Assembly: GCA_947036575.1 (NCBI GenBank)
Contig: CAMQSH010000128.1
Span: 1-5,631, forward strand
Direction of reading: 5' to 3'
Source: an uncultured Brevinema sp.
GTDB taxonomy: Bacteria > Spirochaetota > Brevinematia > Brevinematales > Brevinemataceae
Length of the DNA stretch: 5,631 bases
Below, piece after piece: positions 5,316 to 5,631 of the stretch. The stretch's first letter is position 1. The number at the start of each line of letters is the position of its first letter. A program made the translations under genes and the position numbers. The notes beneath the pieces were generated by a model. That model was not told the origin of the DNA, searched no databases, and saw nothing but the letters and a program-made list of their open reading frames with translations.

Positions 5316-5408
5316 TATCAATGTTGTTTGGAGTGATACAATAACGCGAAACATAACGAAAGTTACAAGGGTAACTACGGTTATGTGAGCTATTGTATCA
5401 CTCCAAAC
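5316..5408 (+). repeat. Internal complementary region (ICR)
   Basis: Bases 5316-5357 are the exact reverse complement of the left end (73-114, 42 bp), and 5354-5408 that of the right end (5577-5631, 55 bp). The two halves overlap by TAAC (5354-5357), which is GTTA at both termini. This is the DIRS1 hallmark: the region mimics a joined-ends circle junction. In the accepted model it templates completion of the missing termini before circle formation. Its presence and exactness strongly support both element boundaries. Confidence 0.93.
5331..5404. other. Dyad-symmetric core of the ICR, candidate recombinase site
   Basis: Symmetric arms are nested around about 5368: GGAGTGATACAATA (5331-5344) with TATTGTATCACTCC (5391-5404), CATAAC (5352-5357) with GTTATG (5380-5385), and AGTTAC (5361-5366) with GTAACT (5371-5376). 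The outer pair is off-centre by one base. Tyrosine recombinases bind inverted arms flanking a short crossover, so the joined ends may be the binding site. The TAAC join lies in one of the arms. Binding is inferred. Confidence 0.45.
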
Positions 5409-5446
5409 CTTTTGTGCGGTGACCTCTGACGCCTCGAAAAGGACAC
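5409..5446. other. Spacer between ICR and right terminal repeat
   Basis: These 38 bases are not complementary to either terminus. Part of the segment (about 5423-5446) is a diverged continuation of the inverted repeat, matching about 235-253 on the left with gaps. No + strand AATAAA or ATTAAA is seen here or anywhere between 5149 and 5631, so the 3' processing signal of the transcript is unknown. Confidence 0.6.
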
Positions 5447-5631
5447 GAGGCCATTTTGCCGTGACCCGGAGGTATTTATAGGGCTAGGGTCCGCCCCCCT
5501 CGGGTCACGGCTCCACTGGGGAATACTCTGTTATTCTTACTCGGATCCGTCCGCTGAGCGGAGTGATATCAATGTTGTTTGGAGTGATACAATAGCTCAC
5601 ATAACCGTAGTTACCCTTGTAACTTTCGTTA
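5447..5631 (-). repeat. Right inverted terminal repeat
   Basis: Bases 5447-5594 are the exact reverse complement of 87-234. The outer 37 bases (5595-5631) are unique to the right end and recur, inverted, in the ICR (5354-5390). They contain the small palindrome AGTTAC-CCTT-GTAACT. The end at GTTA (5628-5631) coincides with the window edge, so a base or two of the terminus, and all of the right flank, may be missing. Confidence 0.92.
5473..5480 (-). promoter_or_regulatory. TATA box of the antisense promoter in the right repeat
   Basis: The right repeat carries the same TATAAATA and flanking dyad (5459-5468 and 5501-5510) on the minus strand, so transcription leftward into the ICR and the 3' end of the recombinase is possible. 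Any start would fall near 5440-5450. A minus-strand ATG at 5454 in good context opens only 18 codons. Activity is inferred from sequence identity with the left promoter. Confidence 0.45.

Larger units (their letters stand above)
5124..5329 (+). repeat. 103-bp unit in two tandem copies
   Basis: Copies 5124-5226 and 5227-5329 differ by one base (AAG versus AGG, after CTGCAG). Each unit begins with GGATGACTGCAGACTGCC, carries the end of the recombinase ORF with its TGA, and ends in TATCAATGTTGTTT, which together with the next GGA matches the terminal-repeat motif at 5567-5583. The second copy runs into the internal complementary region. The first copy supplies the real stop codon; the second re-encodes DCRLPY-stop uselessly. 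Near identity points to a recent duplication or to homogenisation. Confidence 0.92.
73..5631 (+). mobile_element. DIRS1-type tyrosine recombinase retrotransposon, near full length
   Basis: The element has inverted terminal repeats, a gag-like ORF, an RT/RNase H/methyltransferase-like ORF, a tyrosine recombinase ORF and an internal complementary region, in the canonical DIRS1 order. The internal complementary region (5316-5408) is the reverse complement of the left terminus (73-114) fused to that of the right terminus (5577-5631), with the shared tetranucleotide GTTA at the join. That fixes both ends: the left at or near 73, the right at or near 5631. Inverted repeats plus this region separate DIRS proper from Ngaro/PAT elements, which carry split direct repeats, and from Cryptons, which lack RT. 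No stop codon or indel breaks the recognisable domains and the 148-bp repeat cores are identical by eye, so the copy appears recent. A fish host is inferred from general protein resemblance only. Confidence 0.93.

Noticed and set aside
5316..5408. CRISPR-like or bacterial attachment interpretation of the repeats
   Set aside because: Repeat number, spacing and the RT/recombinase content fit a eukaryotic DIRS element; there is no regularly spaced array.

Overview
The window holds one essentially complete DIRS1-type tyrosine-recombinase retrotransposon (about 73-5631) preceded by 72 bases of probable host DNA. The call rests on three things. First, a gag-like ORF, a reverse transcriptase/RNase H ORF with a methyltransferase-like tail, and a tyrosine recombinase ORF occur in the order known for DIRS elements. 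Second, there are long inverted terminal repeats. Third, an internal complementary region just inside the right repeat is the exact complement of the two outer termini joined end to end. The protein sequences (for example the recombinase HSTR, ATWASPSTFARFY and the RT YLDDW stretches) resemble DIRS elements of vertebrates, most likely a ray-finned fish. The host call is inference.

Layout: 1-72 flank; 73-234 left inverted terminal repeat with a TATA box inside a 10-bp dyad; 235-762 leader with a strong 5' splice-donor sequence, an 18-C run, a GC-rich hairpin and two 27-bp direct repeats; 763-2190 gag-like protein with N-terminal CxxC motifs and an RG-rich tail; 1967-4117 RT, RNase H and methyltransferase-like domain in another frame; 4117-5148 tyrosine recombinase; 5124-5329 a 103-bp unit present twice; 5316-5408 internal complementary region; 5447-5631 right inverted terminal repeat. 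All genes are on the + strand.

How it would work (family knowledge plus inference): the left-repeat promoter drives a genomic RNA. Gag packages it, and RT/RNase H copies it. The internal complementary region templates completion of the ends into a circle, and the tyrosine recombinase integrates the circle without target duplication. The two termini share GTTA, the likely crossover tetranucleotide. The three ORFs are uninterrupted and the 148-bp repeat cores are identical by eye, so this copy looks young and possibly competent.

The most interesting points concern gene expression. RT has no AUG before its own finger domain, and a +1 shift exactly at the gag stop (ACC_UGA, resembling the antizyme site) would enter it. 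A perfect 16-bp GC-rich inverted repeat begins 5 nt downstream of that stop. RT then ends in UGAUG, where its stop overlaps the recombinase start. Finally, the frame shared by gag and recombinase has a single stop (2188-2190) from the start of gag to 5148, leaving 642 codons under RT open with no recognised domain.
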